In this document: positions 52,703 to 61,759 of the stretch, in pieces
Layout of the letters: each line of letters opens with the position of its first letter
Numbering within the stretch: the first letter of the stretch is position 1
From: Comamonas sp. GB3 AK4-5
GTDB lineage: Bacteria; Pseudomonadota; Gammaproteobacteria; Burkholderiales; Burkholderiaceae_C
DNA: 64,000 nt
Direction of reading: 5' to 3'
Assembly: GCF_041320665.1 (NCBI RefSeq)
Contig: NZ_CP166730.1
Coordinates: 4,340,001-4,404,000 of the forward strand
Made by a program: the position numbers and the translations under genes
Notes under the pieces: model-generated
Database searches by the model: none
Seen by the model: the letters and a program-made list of their open reading frames with translations, nothing else
Told to the model about the DNA's origin: nothing

Positions 52703-55042
52703 ATGCAACACCTTGCATTGCCGCGCGCGCTGGGCGCCGCCGCGGTTTCTTTTCTTTGCGGGCTTCCCGCATCGGCCCAGCAAACCACGGTTGCGGATGA
52801 GCTGCCCGAGCGCACCAAGTCCTTGGGCGTGGTCACCGTCACCGGTGGCCAGCCCAGCTCCCTGCCTACGCAGATACCGACCACGATCGAGGGCATGACG
52901 CGGGAAGAGATAGACACCCGCATCAACGCCACCGACAGCGAGGACGCGCTCAAATACCTGCCCAGCCTGCTGGTGCGCAAGCGCTATATCGGCGATTACA
53001 ACCACGCCATTTTGTCCACCCGGGCCTCGGGCACGGGCAACAGCGCGCGCTCGGCCGTGTATGCCGATGGCATTCTGCTGTCCAACTACCTGGGCAATGG
53101 CATTGCCAATGGCAGCAACTACGCCCCACGCTGGGGCATGGTCAGCCCGAAAGAGATCGAGCGTGTCGACGTGATGTATGGGCCGTTTTCCGCTGCCTAC
53201 CTCGGCAATTCCGCCGGTGCCGTGGTGGACTATGTGACGCGCATGCCCAGCAAGTTTGAGGCCCATGTCAGCGCGGGCTACACCGCACAACCCAACCATC
53301 TCTACAACACCCACCAGACCTTCAACAGCTGGCAGACCAGCGCCAGCCTGGGCAGCAAGTCCGGAGACTGGTCCTGGTGGCTGAGCCTGAACCATGGCAG
53401 CAACCAGGGCCAGCCGCAAACCTTCACCACGGCCACGCAGGCCTCGGGCCGGCCCGGGGCGGCAGGCGTCCCCGTCACCGGCTATGTAGCAGGCCTCAAC
53501 ACCAGCAACCAGCCCTGGTATATCCTGGGGACCGGCACCCAGTACCAGTCGGTCCAAGACCAGGCCAAGCTCAAGCTGGCCTATGACATTTCGCCCACCT
53601 TGCGCGCCAGCTACACGCTGGGATGGTGGCAAAACAGCAGCCAAGGCCGCTCGCAAAGCTATCTGAGCGGCCCCGATGGCCAGCCCATCTACAGCGGTGA
53701 CATCAACATCCAGGGCAACAGCTATACGCTGGGCGCCACGGCCTTTCCGCTCACCGACGAGGCCCAGACCCATGTGATGCATGGCTTCTCACTCAAAAGC
53801 CATACCCAAGGGCTTTTTGACTGGGAGCTCGCGGCCAGTGTGTTCGACTACCTCAAGGACCAGCAGCGCGCACCCACCGTGGCCCTGCCCCAGGCAGCCA
53901 GCAGCGGTGCCGGCACCCTGCAGGACCAAAACGGCACCGGCTGGCGCACGGTGGCGGCCAAGGGCACATGGCGACCGAGCGGCCTCCAGGGCGCGCACAT
54001 CGTGGACTTTGGCCTGGGCCATGACCGCTACCAACTCGCCATCGCCAAGCACAGCGTGGTCGGCAACTGGATGGATGGGAGCGTCAACCCTGCTGCCCTG
54101 ATCAGCCAGGTGGGCGGCAACACGCAGACCAGCCACCTCTGGGCTCAGGACAGCTGGCGCTTTGCCCCCCAATGGAAAGCCGTGCTGGGCATGCGCTGGG
54201 AGTACTGGCAAGCCCGCAACGGCTACACCGCCACGGCCAGCAGCCTGCTGCCATACGACGCGCGCAGCGAATCGCATTTCTCACCCAAGGCCGCCCTGGC
54301 CTACCAATGGAATGCGGACACCGTGCTCAAGGCCTCGCTGGGCCGCTCCGTGCGCTTTCCCACCGTGGGCGAGCTGTATGGAGCCACCAGCGGCGGCGCC
54401 CTGTCCTTTGTCAACGACCCGGCCCTCAAGCCCGAGCGCTCCTGGACCGGAGAACTCAGTCTGGAACAGGCCCTGGGCGCCGGCCTGGCCCGCGCCACGC
54501 TGTTCCACGAGACCACGCGCGATGCGCTCTACAGCCAGCCCATTCCCGACAGCACCGTCTCACGGGTGCAGAACGTAGACCGCATGCGCACCACCGGCCT
54601 GGAGCTGGCCTACAACGGCAGCAATGTGCTGCAGGCCTGGGGGCTGCGGGGCGTGGACCTGGGCAGCAGCCTGACCTATGCCCACTCCAAGACGGTGGCC
54701 GATGCGGCCTACCCCCAGGCCGTGGGCAAATGGCAGCCACGTGTGCCCCGCTGGCGCGCCACGGCCTGGGCCACCTATGCGCCGGATGCGCAGTGGTCCT
54801 TCACCGTGGCCGCCCGCTACAGCGGCAAGCAATTCTCCAATCTGGACAACAGCGATGTGAATGCTGCCGCCTACTTCGGCGCCAGCAAATACTTCACCGT
54901 GGACCTGCGTGTGCGCTATCGCATCGACCGGCAGTGGTCGGCCAGCTTCGGCATAGACAATGCCAACAACGACCAGTACTGGAACTTCCATCCCTATCCA
55001 CAGCGCACGTTCACCGCTTCATTGAAATGGGATACCCCCTGA
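52703..55042 (+). CDS. TonB-dependent outer-membrane receptor
   Basis: The 779-residue receptor has a signal peptide (about 25 residues, ending ASAQQ), a plug domain (about 45-180, with DALKYLPSLLVRKRYIGDYN and ERVDVMYGPFSAAYLGNSAG), and a 22-strand barrel. It uses TonB energy to import a scarce nutrient such as a metal chelate; the substrate is unknown. The upstream DUF2946 gene could hint at copper. The end (SLKWDTP) lacks a terminal aromatic; its last two codons and TGA come from the dispersed element, so the original end was probably altered. Confidence 0.9.
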   Translation: MQHLALPRALGAAAVSFLCGLPASAQQTTVADELPERTKSLGVVTVTGGQPSSLPTQIPTTIEGMTREEIDTRINATDSEDALKYLPSLLVRKRYIGDYNHAILSTRASGTGNSARSAVYADGILLSNYLGNGIANGSNYAPRWGMVSPKEIERVDVMYGPFSAAYLGNSAGAVVDYVTRMPSKFEAHVSAGYTAQPNHLYNTHQTFNSWQTSASLGSKSGDWSWWLSLNHGSNQGQPQTFTTATQASGRPGAAGVPVTGYVAGLNTSNQPWYILGTGTQYQSVQDQAKLKLAYDISPTLRASYTLGWWQNSSQGRSQSYLSGPDGQPIYSGDINIQGNSYTLGATAFPLTDEAQTHVMHGFSLKSHTQGLFDWELAASVFDYLKDQQRAPTVALPQAASSGAGTLQDQNGTGWRTVAAKGTWRPSGLQGAHIVDFGLGHDRYQLAIAKHSVVGNWMDGSVNPAALISQVGGNTQTSHLWAQDSWRFAPQWKAVLGMRWEYWQARNGYTATASSLLPYDARSESHFSPKAALAYQWNADTVLKASLGRSVRFPTVGELYGATSGGALSFVNDPALKPERSWTGELSLEQALGAGLARATLFHETTRDALYSQPIPDSTVSRVQNVDRMRTTGLELAYNGSNVLQAWGLRGVDLGSSLTYAHSKTVADAAYPQAVGKWQPRVPRWRATAWATYAPDAQWSFTVAARYSGKQFSNLDNSDVNAAAYFGASKYFTVDLRVRYRIDRQWSASFGIDNANNDQYWNFHPYPQRTFTASLKWDTP

Positions 55043-55095
55043 GCCGCTGATGCGCCGTCCCCCGGGAAGGAGGACAACACCAGCGCGACACGGGC
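55033..55095 (+). repeat. Dispersed 3'-end element, copy 9 (degenerate, supplies a stop codon)
   Basis: ACCCCCTGAGCCGCTGATGCGCC overlaps the end of the TonB receptor gene; its TGA is the receptor stop codon. Only the first part (with GACAACACCAGCGCG) is recognisable; the GGGCGGCCC core is mostly lost. Confidence 0.6.
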
Positions 55096-55142
55096 TGTGC
55101 CGCTTGCATGCGATGGCGCCCCGCTTGAAACCCAGGCCGTGC

Positions 55143-56993
55143 TCAGGCCTGCGTCACAGGCTCCTGTTCTTGGGCCTCACCGCTTTGCTGCAGCGCCCAC
55201 ATCTGGGCATAGCGCCCGCCCAGCGCCAGCAGCTCGGCGTGGCGACCGCGCTCCAGAATGCGGCCGGCTTCCATCACCAGAATCTCGTGGGCGTCGACCA
55301 CGGTGGACAGGCGATGGGCAATCAAGAGCGTGGTCTTGTTGCGTGCCACCTGGGCCAGCTCGGCCTGGATGGCGCGCTCGTTGGCGCTGTCCAGGGCCGA
55401 GGTGGCTTCGTCAAAGATCAGCACCGGTGGGTTTTTCAGCAGGGTGCGGGCAATGGCCACACGCTGTTTTTCGCCACCGGAAAGCTTGAGCCCGCGCTCG
55501 CCCACGCGCGTGGCATAGCCCAGGGGCGTGGCGGCGATGAAGTCGTGGATGCGCGCAGCCCGGGCCACGGCCACCACCTCGTCATGGCTGGCGCCGGGCC
55601 GGCCGTAGGCAATGTTGTATTCCACCGTGTCGTTGAACAGCACCGTGTCCTGGGGGACTATGCCTATCGCCCGGCGCAGGCTGTCCTGGGTAACGGTGCG
55701 CAGGTCCTGCCCGTCCAGGCTGATGGAGCCGCTCTGGATGTCATAGAAGCGAAACAACAGCCGCGCCAGCGTGCTCTTGCCCGAGCCCGAAGGGCCGACC
55801 ACGGCCACGGTCTTGCCAGCGGGGATGTCAAAGCTCACGTCCTGCAGAATTGGCCGCGCCGGGTCGTAGGCAAAGGACACGCCCTCAAAGCGCAGCGCAG
55901 GCTCGCCCACCAACGCCAGCGCCGCCGCGCCCGGGGCATCGGCCACTTCACGCTCCTTGTCCATCAGCGTGAACATGCGGTCCAGGTCCACCAGGCTTTG
56001 CTTGATCTCGCGGTAGAGCACGCCCAGAAAGTTCAGCGGGATGTAGAGCTGGATCATGAAGGCGTTGATCATCACCAGATCGCCCAGCGTCAGCTGGCCC
56101 GCCACCACGCCCTGGGTGGCACGCCACAGAATCGCCACCAGGGCGGTGGCGATGATGAGCTGCTGGCCGCTGTTGAGCAGCGTTAATGTGGTCTGGCTTT
56201 TCAGCCGCACCAGGCGCAGGCGCTCCAGGTTCTCGTCGTAGCGGCGGGCCTCGAAGGCCTCGTTGTTGAAGTATTTGACGGTTTCGTAGTTGATCAGCGA
56301 ATCCACCGCCTGGGTGTGGGCGGCCGAGTCATGCTGGTTGGCGGCGCGGCGAAACTGCGTGCGCCACTCGGTCACCTTCACCGTGAAGGTGATGTAGAAG
56401 GCCAGCGCCAGCGCCGTGATGCCGGCAAACCAGGGATCGAACTGCAGGGCCAGAATGCCCAGCACCAGCGTCACCTCGATCAGCGTGGGAACAATGCTAT
56501 AGAGCGAGTACGAGATCAACGACTCCACACCCTTGACGCCGCGCTCGATGTCGCGCGTCATGCCCCCGGTCTGTCGCTCCAGGTGAAAGCGCATGCTCAA
56601 GGCGTGCAAATGCTCGAAAGTGGCCAGCGCAATGCTGCGGGCCGCGCCCTGCGTGGCCTTGGCAAACACCAGCTCGCGCAGCTCCGAAAACAGCGAGGTG
56701 CACAGCCGCAGCAGGCCATAGGCCAGCAGCAGGCCCGCAGGCACGACCAGTACGGCGGCCGGATCGCCGGGCTTGAGGGTCAGCGCATCCACCAGCTGCT
56801 TCAGCAGCACCGGCACGCCCACATTGGCGACCTTGGCGCCCACCATGAACAACAGGGCCGCCAGCACCCGCCATTTGTATTCCCACAGATAGGGAAGCAG
56901 GCGGCGCAAGGTGTGCCAGCCATCGGCATTAGCCACGCCAGGTGCTGTGGGATAGGGGGGTGGGGACTCGCCGCTACGACGCATAGGAGACAA
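55143..56993 (-). CDS. Atm1/HMT1-type ABC exporter
   Basis: The 616-residue half-transporter has six membrane helices in residues about 30-340 and a C-terminal ATPase: Walker [10 protein letters not shown], signature LSGGEKQRVAIAR, Walker B VLIFDEATSALD and H-loop IAHRLS. The helix sequence YETVKYFNNEAFEARRYDENL is typical of the Atm1/ABCB7 class that exports glutathione-linked sulfur or metal compounds from the cytoplasm. Homodimer action is expected. It is divergent from a thioesterase gene. A start three codons further on (second Met) is also possible. Confidence 0.92.
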   Translation of the reverse strand: MSPMRRSGESPPPYPTAPGVANADGWHTLRRLLPYLWEYKWRVLAALLFMVGAKVANVGVPVLLKQLVDALTLKPGDPAAVLVVPAGLLLAYGLLRLCTSLFSELRELVFAKATQGAARSIALATFEHLHALSMRFHLERQTGGMTRDIERGVKGVESLISYSLYSIVPTLIEVTLVLGILALQFDPWFAGITALALAFYITFTVKVTEWRTQFRRAANQHDSAAHTQAVDSLINYETVKYFNNEAFEARRYDENLERLRLVRLKSQTTLTLLNSGQQLIIATALVAILWRATQGVVAGQLTLGDLVMINAFMIQLYIPLNFLGVLYREIKQSLVDLDRMFTLMDKEREVADAPGAAALALVGEPALRFEGVSFAYDPARPILQDVSFDIPAGKTVAVVGPSGSGKSTLARLLFRFYDIQSGSISLDGQDLRTVTQDSLRRAIGIVPQDTVLFNDTVEYNIAYGRPGASHDEVVAVARAARIHDFIAATPLGYATRVGERGLKLSGGEKQRVAIARTLLKNPPVLIFDEATSALDSANERAIQAELAQVARNKTTLLIAHRLSTVVDAHEILVMEAGRILERGRHAELLALGGRYAQMWALQQSGEAQEQEPVTQA

Positions 56994-57026
56994 TTCGGGT
57001 GTTACTCAGTTACCGGATTGTCCTCC

Positions 57027-57461
57027 ATGCCTCCCCGCTCTCCCGACCTGCCCAGCACCCCCCTGCCCACCGACAAGGAATTGGTGCTCAAAGTCGTGCC
57101 CATGCCTGCCGACTGCAATGCCAACGGCGACATCTTTGGCGGCTGGGTCATGGCCCAGGTGGACCTGGCGGGCGCGGTGCTGCCATCGCGCCTGGCCCAG
57201 GGCCGCACAGCCACGGTGGCGGTCAAGGAGTTTGTCTTCAAGCAGCCGGTGCGCGTGGGCGATCTGCTGTCGTTTTATGCCGGCGTGCAGCATGTGGGCC
57301 GCACCTCGGTGACGGTGGCGGTCGAAGTCTTTGCCGAAAGCATGCAGCGCCAGGGCCACTACGCCAAGGTGACCGAGGCCACCCTGACCTATGTGGCCAT
57401 CGACGAAACCGGACATCCCCGCCAGATTGCCAGCGCAACGCCAGGCGACCACACGCGCTAA
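57027..57461 (+). CDS. Hotdog-fold acyl-CoA thioesterase (YciA type)
   Basis: The 144-residue protein has the YciA pattern: NANGDIFGGWVMAQVDLAGA (with the acidic residue D46) and then a hotdog fold with VKEFVFKQPVRVGDLLSFYA. Such enzymes hydrolyse a wide range of acyl-CoAs to free acid and CoA. It lies 33 bases from the start of the divergent ABC exporter. It ends in a strong bidirectional terminator that it shares with the convergent bactofilin gene. Confidence 0.93.
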   Translation: MPPRSPDLPSTPLPTDKELVLKVVPMPADCNANGDIFGGWVMAQVDLAGAVLPSRLAQGRTATVAVKEFVFKQPVRVGDLLSFYAGVQHVGRTSVTVAVEVFAESMQRQGHYAKVTEATLTYVAIDETGHPRQIASATPGDHTR

Positions 57462-57525
57462 GCGCGGCCCATGAACCGGAGGTTCGCGGTCGATACGGGG
57501 CGCGACACCGCACCATGCACCGCAT

Positions 57526-57564
57526 GCAAAAGGCCTGCAGCCCCAAGGGGTTGCAGGCCTTTTT
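57526..57564. terminator. Bidirectional terminator between the thioesterase and bactofilin genes
   Basis: A 12-bp stem (57528-57539 with 57552-57563) carrying a second CCCC/GGGG stem inside ends in a T-run on each side. It sits between convergent genes and can stop both. Confidence 0.9.
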
Positions 57565-57637
57565 GCGTTGCGGCCCTATGCCCTGTGACGCCAGAGCGCG
57601 CAGCCGCGCTCTGGCCTCAGCGGCCGCTTTGCATGTG

Positions 57638-58258
57638 TCAGGCCGACAGAGAGGACGAAGCGTCCACCGCGGTGCTGCTGGTGCTTGCGCTGCTGGTACT
57701 GGTGCTGGTGGAGCCTCCCGCCTTGCTGCCACCGACCTGGATGTCACCGCTGAGCCGGCCGCCCTCTTCGATCACGATCTTGCCGTAGCGGATGGTGCCG
57801 CTGACCTGGCCGGTGCTGAAGATGACCAGCTTGTCGCGCACCGTCAGATTGCCATCGAAGCGGCCATGGATTTCGGCAATGTCGATTTCGGCGGAGCCCC
57901 GGAACGCCCCCTGCTCGGCAATCTGGATCACGCGTGAATCCATGGTGGCCTCGACCGTGCCTTCCACCACCAGGGTGTCGCAGTCGGTGATTTCCACGCC
58001 CTTGAGCTTGATGTTGGGGCCCACCGTCAGCTTGCTGCCGCCGCCCTCGGCTGCCGCGCTCGGCGTTGTGCTGCGCACGGTGCTGACACTGCTGGAGGAG
58101 CTGCTGCTTCCCGTCGCCGGGCTGGACGCGGTGGCGGAGCTTCCGTAGCCGTTTCCATTGCCGTTACCGTTGCCACCGCTCAGCGTGCTGCCGACCGTGG
58201 TGCGGGTATTGAAAGCTTCCGAGTCTCGCTTGCCGAAAAAGGGGTTTTGCACAGCCAT
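57638..58258 (-). CDS. Bactofilin-family cytoskeletal protein
   Basis: The 206-residue protein has a bactofilin beta-helix core at about residues 75-180 (LTVGPNIKLKGVEITDCDTL, then VEGTVEA, GQVSGTIRYGKIVIEEGGRL). The two flanks are Ser/Gly/Thr-rich and disordered, with an N-terminal GNGNGNGNG run. Bactofilins form nucleotide-free filaments that shape cells or place proteins at the membrane. No partner peptidase gene is adjacent. The gene ends at a shared terminator. Confidence 0.92.
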   Translation of the reverse strand: MAVQNPFFGKRDSEAFNTRTTVGSTLSGGNGNGNGNGYGSSATASSPATGSSSSSSSVSTVRSTTPSAAAEGGGSKLTVGPNIKLKGVEITDCDTLVVEGTVEATMDSRVIQIAEQGAFRGSAEIDIAEIHGRFDGNLTVRDKLVIFSTGQVSGTIRYGKIVIEEGGRLSGDIQVGGSKAGGSTSTSTSSASTSSTAVDASSSLSA

Positions 58259-58414
58259 TCAAGTTCTCCTTACGCGAAAAGCCCATGCTATGCACAGCAA
58301 ATGACGTGTTTCCCCCATATCTCGCAATATCAGTAACCAAACCATTCATCGGTCACGTTGACTTGCATGTATTGCCTTTGCACACAGATTTACCGTCTCT
58401 GAATCGCTGTGCAC

Positions 58415-59248
58415 TCACCACAGCATGGCCAGCAGCACCATGGCCAGCAAGCCCACATAAATCTGCGCATGCAAGCGGTCTGGAATGCGGCCAATCCACG
58501 GCGCCGCACAGCGCATGCCCAACAGCGAGCCGGCTACCAGCAATGCCAGGGCCCACAGGTCCACATAGCCCCAGTGCAGCCCGGGCAGCACGGGCGCCTG
58601 TTGCGCACCCACCAGCATGAAGGTGGCGGCACCGGCCACGCCCACCGGCAAGGTCAGCGGGCTGGCCATGGCGGTGGCCACCGTCATGCTCAGGCCCCGG
58701 CGGCGCATCAGCGGCACCGTCATCACGCTGCCGCCCACGCCCAGGCCGGCGGCAATCGTGCCAATGCCCAGGCCCAGCACGGCGGTGGTCGCCGGCGGCG
58801 GCTGGTAACCAGTGGCAGACAGGCCGGTGCTTTGCACAAAACCCGGGCGCAGCACGCAGTCGGCAATGCTCACCACCATATAGGCCACAAAGGCCCAGCG
58901 CACCCAGTTACCTGGCAGCGCCATGGCCAGCGCCGCGCCAACGATAGCGCCCAGCGCAATCCAGCCGGCCAGCGGCCACAGCTGCTCACGCACCAGATTG
59001 CCGCGCAGGGCGTGGCGGCGGGTTGCCAAGGTCGACGACACCACCATCACGCAGGCCGAGGTGGCCACCGCCACCTGCATAGCCGCATCCGCCGTGGCGC
59101 TGGCTTCACCACCCAGCACCCGCACCGCGTGGTAGAGCAGCGGCACCACCACAAAACCACCGCCAAAGCCAAACAGCACCGTGCTCACACCAGCCCCCAC
59201 GCTGGCCAGCGCCAGCGCACCGTAAATACCCATCACCGTCGCATCCAT
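58415..59248 (-). CDS. TauE/SafE-family membrane exporter
   Basis: The 277-residue protein has about eight membrane helices with the TauE-family motifs VLFGFGGGFVVVPLLYHAV and IGTIAAGLGVGGSVMTVPLM. Known members export sulfite or organosulfur anions. ATG 59248 is used because an AGGAAAGG site lies upstream; a longer in-frame version would add sequence without family character. It is divergent from an AraC regulator gene across 112 bases, so it may be controlled by it. Confidence 0.88.
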   Translation of the reverse strand: MDATVMGIYGALALASVGAGVSTVLFGFGGGFVVVPLLYHAVRVLGGEASATADAAMQVAVATSACVMVVSSTLATRRHALRGNLVREQLWPLAGWIALGAIVGAALAMALPGNWVRWAFVAYMVVSIADCVLRPGFVQSTGLSATGYQPPPATTAVLGLGIGTIAAGLGVGGSVMTVPLMRRRGLSMTVATAMASPLTLPVGVAGAATFMLVGAQQAPVLPGLHWGYVDLWALALLVAGSLLGMRCAAPWIGRIPDRLHAQIYVGLLAMVLLAMLW

Positions 59249-59360
59249 GCTCTGCGTCCTTTCCTGACAAGACTGCAAGCGTATGCCGCCCTCGAATGGC
59301 TTGTTTACGTAAACTTGCCAACACCTTCTTTGAAAACGCCAGAATCTGCCGACACACCCC

Positions 59361-60134
59361 ATGCATGACCTGCCACTGGACCTGCTGGACGCCACCGACC
59401 GCACGGTGCTGGCCCTCAGCACCCGCTATGCCCCCGACACGCTGCTGCCCTGGCACCAGCACCGGCGCGCCCAGCTGCTGTATGGCGCCACCGGGGTGAT
59501 GCAGGTGCAAACCGCCCAGGGCGCATGGGCCGTGCCACCGCAGCAGGCGGTCTGGATTCCGGCCGCCGTGCCGCACCAGGTGCGCATGCTGGGCGTGACC
59601 ACGCGCAGCCTGTACATAGAACCTGCCCAGGCGCCGCGCGCCGACATGGGCTGTGTGGTGCTGGCGGCCAGCGCCCTGCTGCGCCAGCTGCTGGCCGAGG
59701 CCGTGCAGATGCCGCTGCACTACGACCCGGCTGGGCGCGATGGCGCCCTGGTCGCGCTGCTGCTGCATGAGGTAGCGGCAGCACCGCCGCTGCCGCTGCA
59801 CCTGCCCCAGCCCGCCGACCCCAGGCTGGCCGCGCTGTGTGCGGATTTTCTGCAGGCACCGGACATTCACCAGCCGGCCCAGGACTGGGCACAGCGCCTG
59901 CACCTGAGCCTGCGCAGCTTTGGACGGCATTTCCAGGCGCAGACCGGCATCAGCTTTCAGCAATGGCGCCAGCGGGCCTGCGTGGCCCACGCCCTGGCCC
60001 GGCTGGCCGCCGGCGCTGCCGTGGGCACGGTGGCGCTGGAGATGGGCTATGACAGCGCGGGCGCTTTTTCCACCATGTTCCGCCGCATCACGGGCCGCTC
60101 ACCGTCGGCTCTGAACGCTCACGACACGATATAA
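59361..60134 (+). CDS. AraC-family transcriptional regulator
   Basis: The 257-residue protein has a cupin-type sensor (LLPWHQHRRAQLLYGATGVM and VWIPAAVPHQVRMLGV) and a C-terminal pair of helix-turn-helices (DWAQRLHLSLRSFGRHFQAQ and VGTVALEMGYDSAGAFSTMF). The cupin pocket suggests a small-molecule ligand. Its 3' end overlaps the stop of the convergent thioesterase gene by 16 bases. It is divergent from the TauE-type exporter gene, the most likely target. Confidence 0.92.
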   Translation: MHDLPLDLLDATDRTVLALSTRYAPDTLLPWHQHRRAQLLYGATGVMQVQTAQGAWAVPPQQAVWIPAAVPHQVRMLGVTTRSLYIEPAQAPRADMGCVVLAASALLRQLLAEAVQMPLHYDPAGRDGALVALLLHEVAAAPPLPLHLPQPADPRLAALCADFLQAPDIHQPAQDWAQRLHLSLRSFGRHFQAQTGISFQQWRQRACVAHALARLAAGAAVGTVALEMGYDSAGAFSTMFRRITGRSPSALNAHDTI

Positions 60135-60610
60135 GCCGCCGCGCCGGTGGACAGCAGCGTGCCGTCTTCGGCCAAAAACTCCATGCGCGTGGACGCCACG
60201 CGCGAGCCCAGACGCAGCACCTGGCCACGCACGGTGAAGGCCTCGCCAATGCCCTGGCGCAGAAAATCCACGCGCAAATCGATGGTGCCCAGGCGGCCAA
60301 AGCGCTGCATGCGCTGGGCCAGCGGCTCATCCATATGCTTGGCCGCAATGGCCGCCATCACCGCCACGCCCCCTATGGAATCCAGCGCCGCGCTGATGGC
60401 GCCGCCATGGATGCGCTGGTAGGCGAAATGCCCAATCAGCTCGGGCTTCATCACCAGGCGGGCGCAGGCCTCGTCCGGGGTGACGGACACCAGCTTCAGA
60501 CCCAGCACCTTATTGAAGCTGATCAGCTCCTCGGTCAGCTGGCGCATACCGGCAATGAATTCCGGCTCAAAAACCACAGGGGCAGCTGCTGCCGCAGGCT
60601 TGGGGGTCAT
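60119..60610 (-). CDS. PaaI-type hotdog thioesterase
   Basis: The 163-residue protein has the PaaI/DUF4442-like pattern MKPELIGHFAYQRIHGGAIS with the HGG motif and a conserved aspartate (ALDSIGG). It likely hydrolyses an acyl- or aryl-CoA. ATG 60610 (MTPKPAAAAAP) is preferred over an upstream in-frame start. Its stop overlaps the AraC gene end by 16 bases on the other strand. A dispersed element separates it from the enoyl-CoA hydratase gene to the right. Confidence 0.88.
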   Translation of the reverse strand: MTPKPAAAAAPVVFEPEFIAGMRQLTEELISFNKVLGLKLVSVTPDEACARLVMKPELIGHFAYQRIHGGAISAALDSIGGVAVMAAIAAKHMDEPLAQRMQRFGRLGTIDLRVDFLRQGIGEAFTVRGQVLRLGSRVASTRMEFLAEDGTLLSTGAAAYIVS

Positions 60611-60765
60611 AGGTATTCCTTGTAAAAAGCAGAGCAACCTGAGCGCTATCCGCCTCGGTTTCAAGCGGTTTTGGCTCTGGTGTACGCGCTACGTGGAGGC
60701 GGCACCTCACCCCCACACTCTCCCCAAAGGGGCGAGGGAGTCAATCCAGGGCGCAGCGCACAAAA

Positions 60766-60884
60766 CTGCCGCAGCCCATACCAGGGCACCGCGCAAGGGC
60801 CGCCCCGCCGCGCTGGTGTCGTCCCCCTGCCCGCGAGCGCAGCTCGCGAAGAGCGGGGGGAAGGCGCGCAGCGCCTCAGGGGGG
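60766..60884 (-). repeat. Dispersed 3'-end element, copy 10 (after the hydratase gene)
   Basis: On the minus strand CACCCCCCTGAGGCGC follows the hydratase stop by about a dozen bases. The middle stem is enlarged (GCTCTTCGCGAGCTGCGCTCGCGGGC). The GCGGGGCGGCCCTTGCGCGGTGCCCTGG tail is intact. Confidence 0.85.
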
Positions 60885-60896
60885 TGTCGCCCGTTT

Positions 60897-61682
60897 TCAG
60901 CACTTGCTGAAATCGGGCTTTCTCTTCTCCATGAACGCGGTGAAGGCTTCCTTGGCGGCGGGGGCGGTGAGCATGCGGCCAAAGCTGGCGCCTTCTTCGG
61001 CCATTTGCGCCTTCACGGCGCCTTGCTGGCCGGACTTCATCAGGCGCTTGGTTTCCACCAATGCCGAGAGCGGCTTGGCAGCCAGCTTGCGGGCCTGGGC
61101 CTGGGCATAGGCATTGACCTCGGTGGGCGGCAGCACGCGGTTGACCAGGCCCACTTCCAGCGCGGCCTCGGCCATGAAGGGCTCGCCCAGCAGCAGGGCT
61201 TCGGCGGCGCGGTGGTAGCCCAGCATCTGCGGCAGCAGCAGGCTGGATGCGGCTTCCGGGCACAGGCCCAGGTTCACAAAAGGCATGGAGAAGGCGGCGT
61301 TGTCACCGGCATAGACCAGGTCGCAGTGCAGCAGCATGGTCGTACCAATGCCCACGGCCGGGCCGGCCACGGCGGCCAGAATGGGCTTGGGAAAGGCCGA
61401 GATCGCGTGCAGAAAGCGGAAGGTGGGCGATTCCTGCGGCAGGCCCTGGCCGTCCTGGCGACCCAGGAAATCGCCGATGTCATTGCCGGCGCTGAAGATC
61501 GTGGCATGGCCCTGGAGCACCACCACGCGCACGGCGTCATCGGTGGCGGCGCTGGTCAATGCCTCGGCCATGGAGCTGTACATGGCCTGGGTGATGGAGT
61601 TCTTTTTGTCGACGCGGTTGAAGGTGATGGTGCGCACACCAGCTTCGGTGTGGACCAGGATATCGGCCGTGGTTTCGCTCAT
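60897..61682 (-). CDS. Enoyl-CoA hydratase/isomerase family protein
   Basis: The 261-residue crotonase-fold protein has IFSAGNDIGDFL and AGPAVGIGTTMLLHCDLVYA for the oxyanion hole. The usual hydratase glutamate region reads FVNLGLCPEAASS, so it keeps one glutamate (E in CPEA). It acts on enoyl-CoAs; the substrate is unclear. It starts MSETTADILVHTEAGV at ATG 61682. It is followed on the strand by a dispersed element and preceded by the TesB-like gene (77 bases), so it is in the same acyl-CoA group. Confidence 0.9.
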   Translation of the reverse strand: MSETTADILVHTEAGVRTITFNRVDKKNSITQAMYSSMAEALTSAATDDAVRVVVLQGHATIFSAGNDIGDFLGRQDGQGLPQESPTFRFLHAISAFPKPILAAVAGPAVGIGTTMLLHCDLVYAGDNAAFSMPFVNLGLCPEAASSLLLPQMLGYHRAAEALLLGEPFMAEAALEVGLVNRVLPPTEVNAYAQAQARKLAAKPLSALVETKRLMKSGQQGAVKAQMAEEGASFGRMLTAPAAKEAFTAFMEKRKPDFSKC

Positions 61683-61759
61683 GTCTGGGCTTCCTTAGGG
61701 GGAGAAGGAGATCAAGGGGAAAAACGCCCTCGGCGCAATCAGGCTGCGCAAAGGGTGCT

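Noticed and set aside
12054..60884. Insertion sequences as the source of the dispersed repeats.
   Set aside because: The copies are about 100 bp, contain no transposase and show no target-site duplications that I can see.
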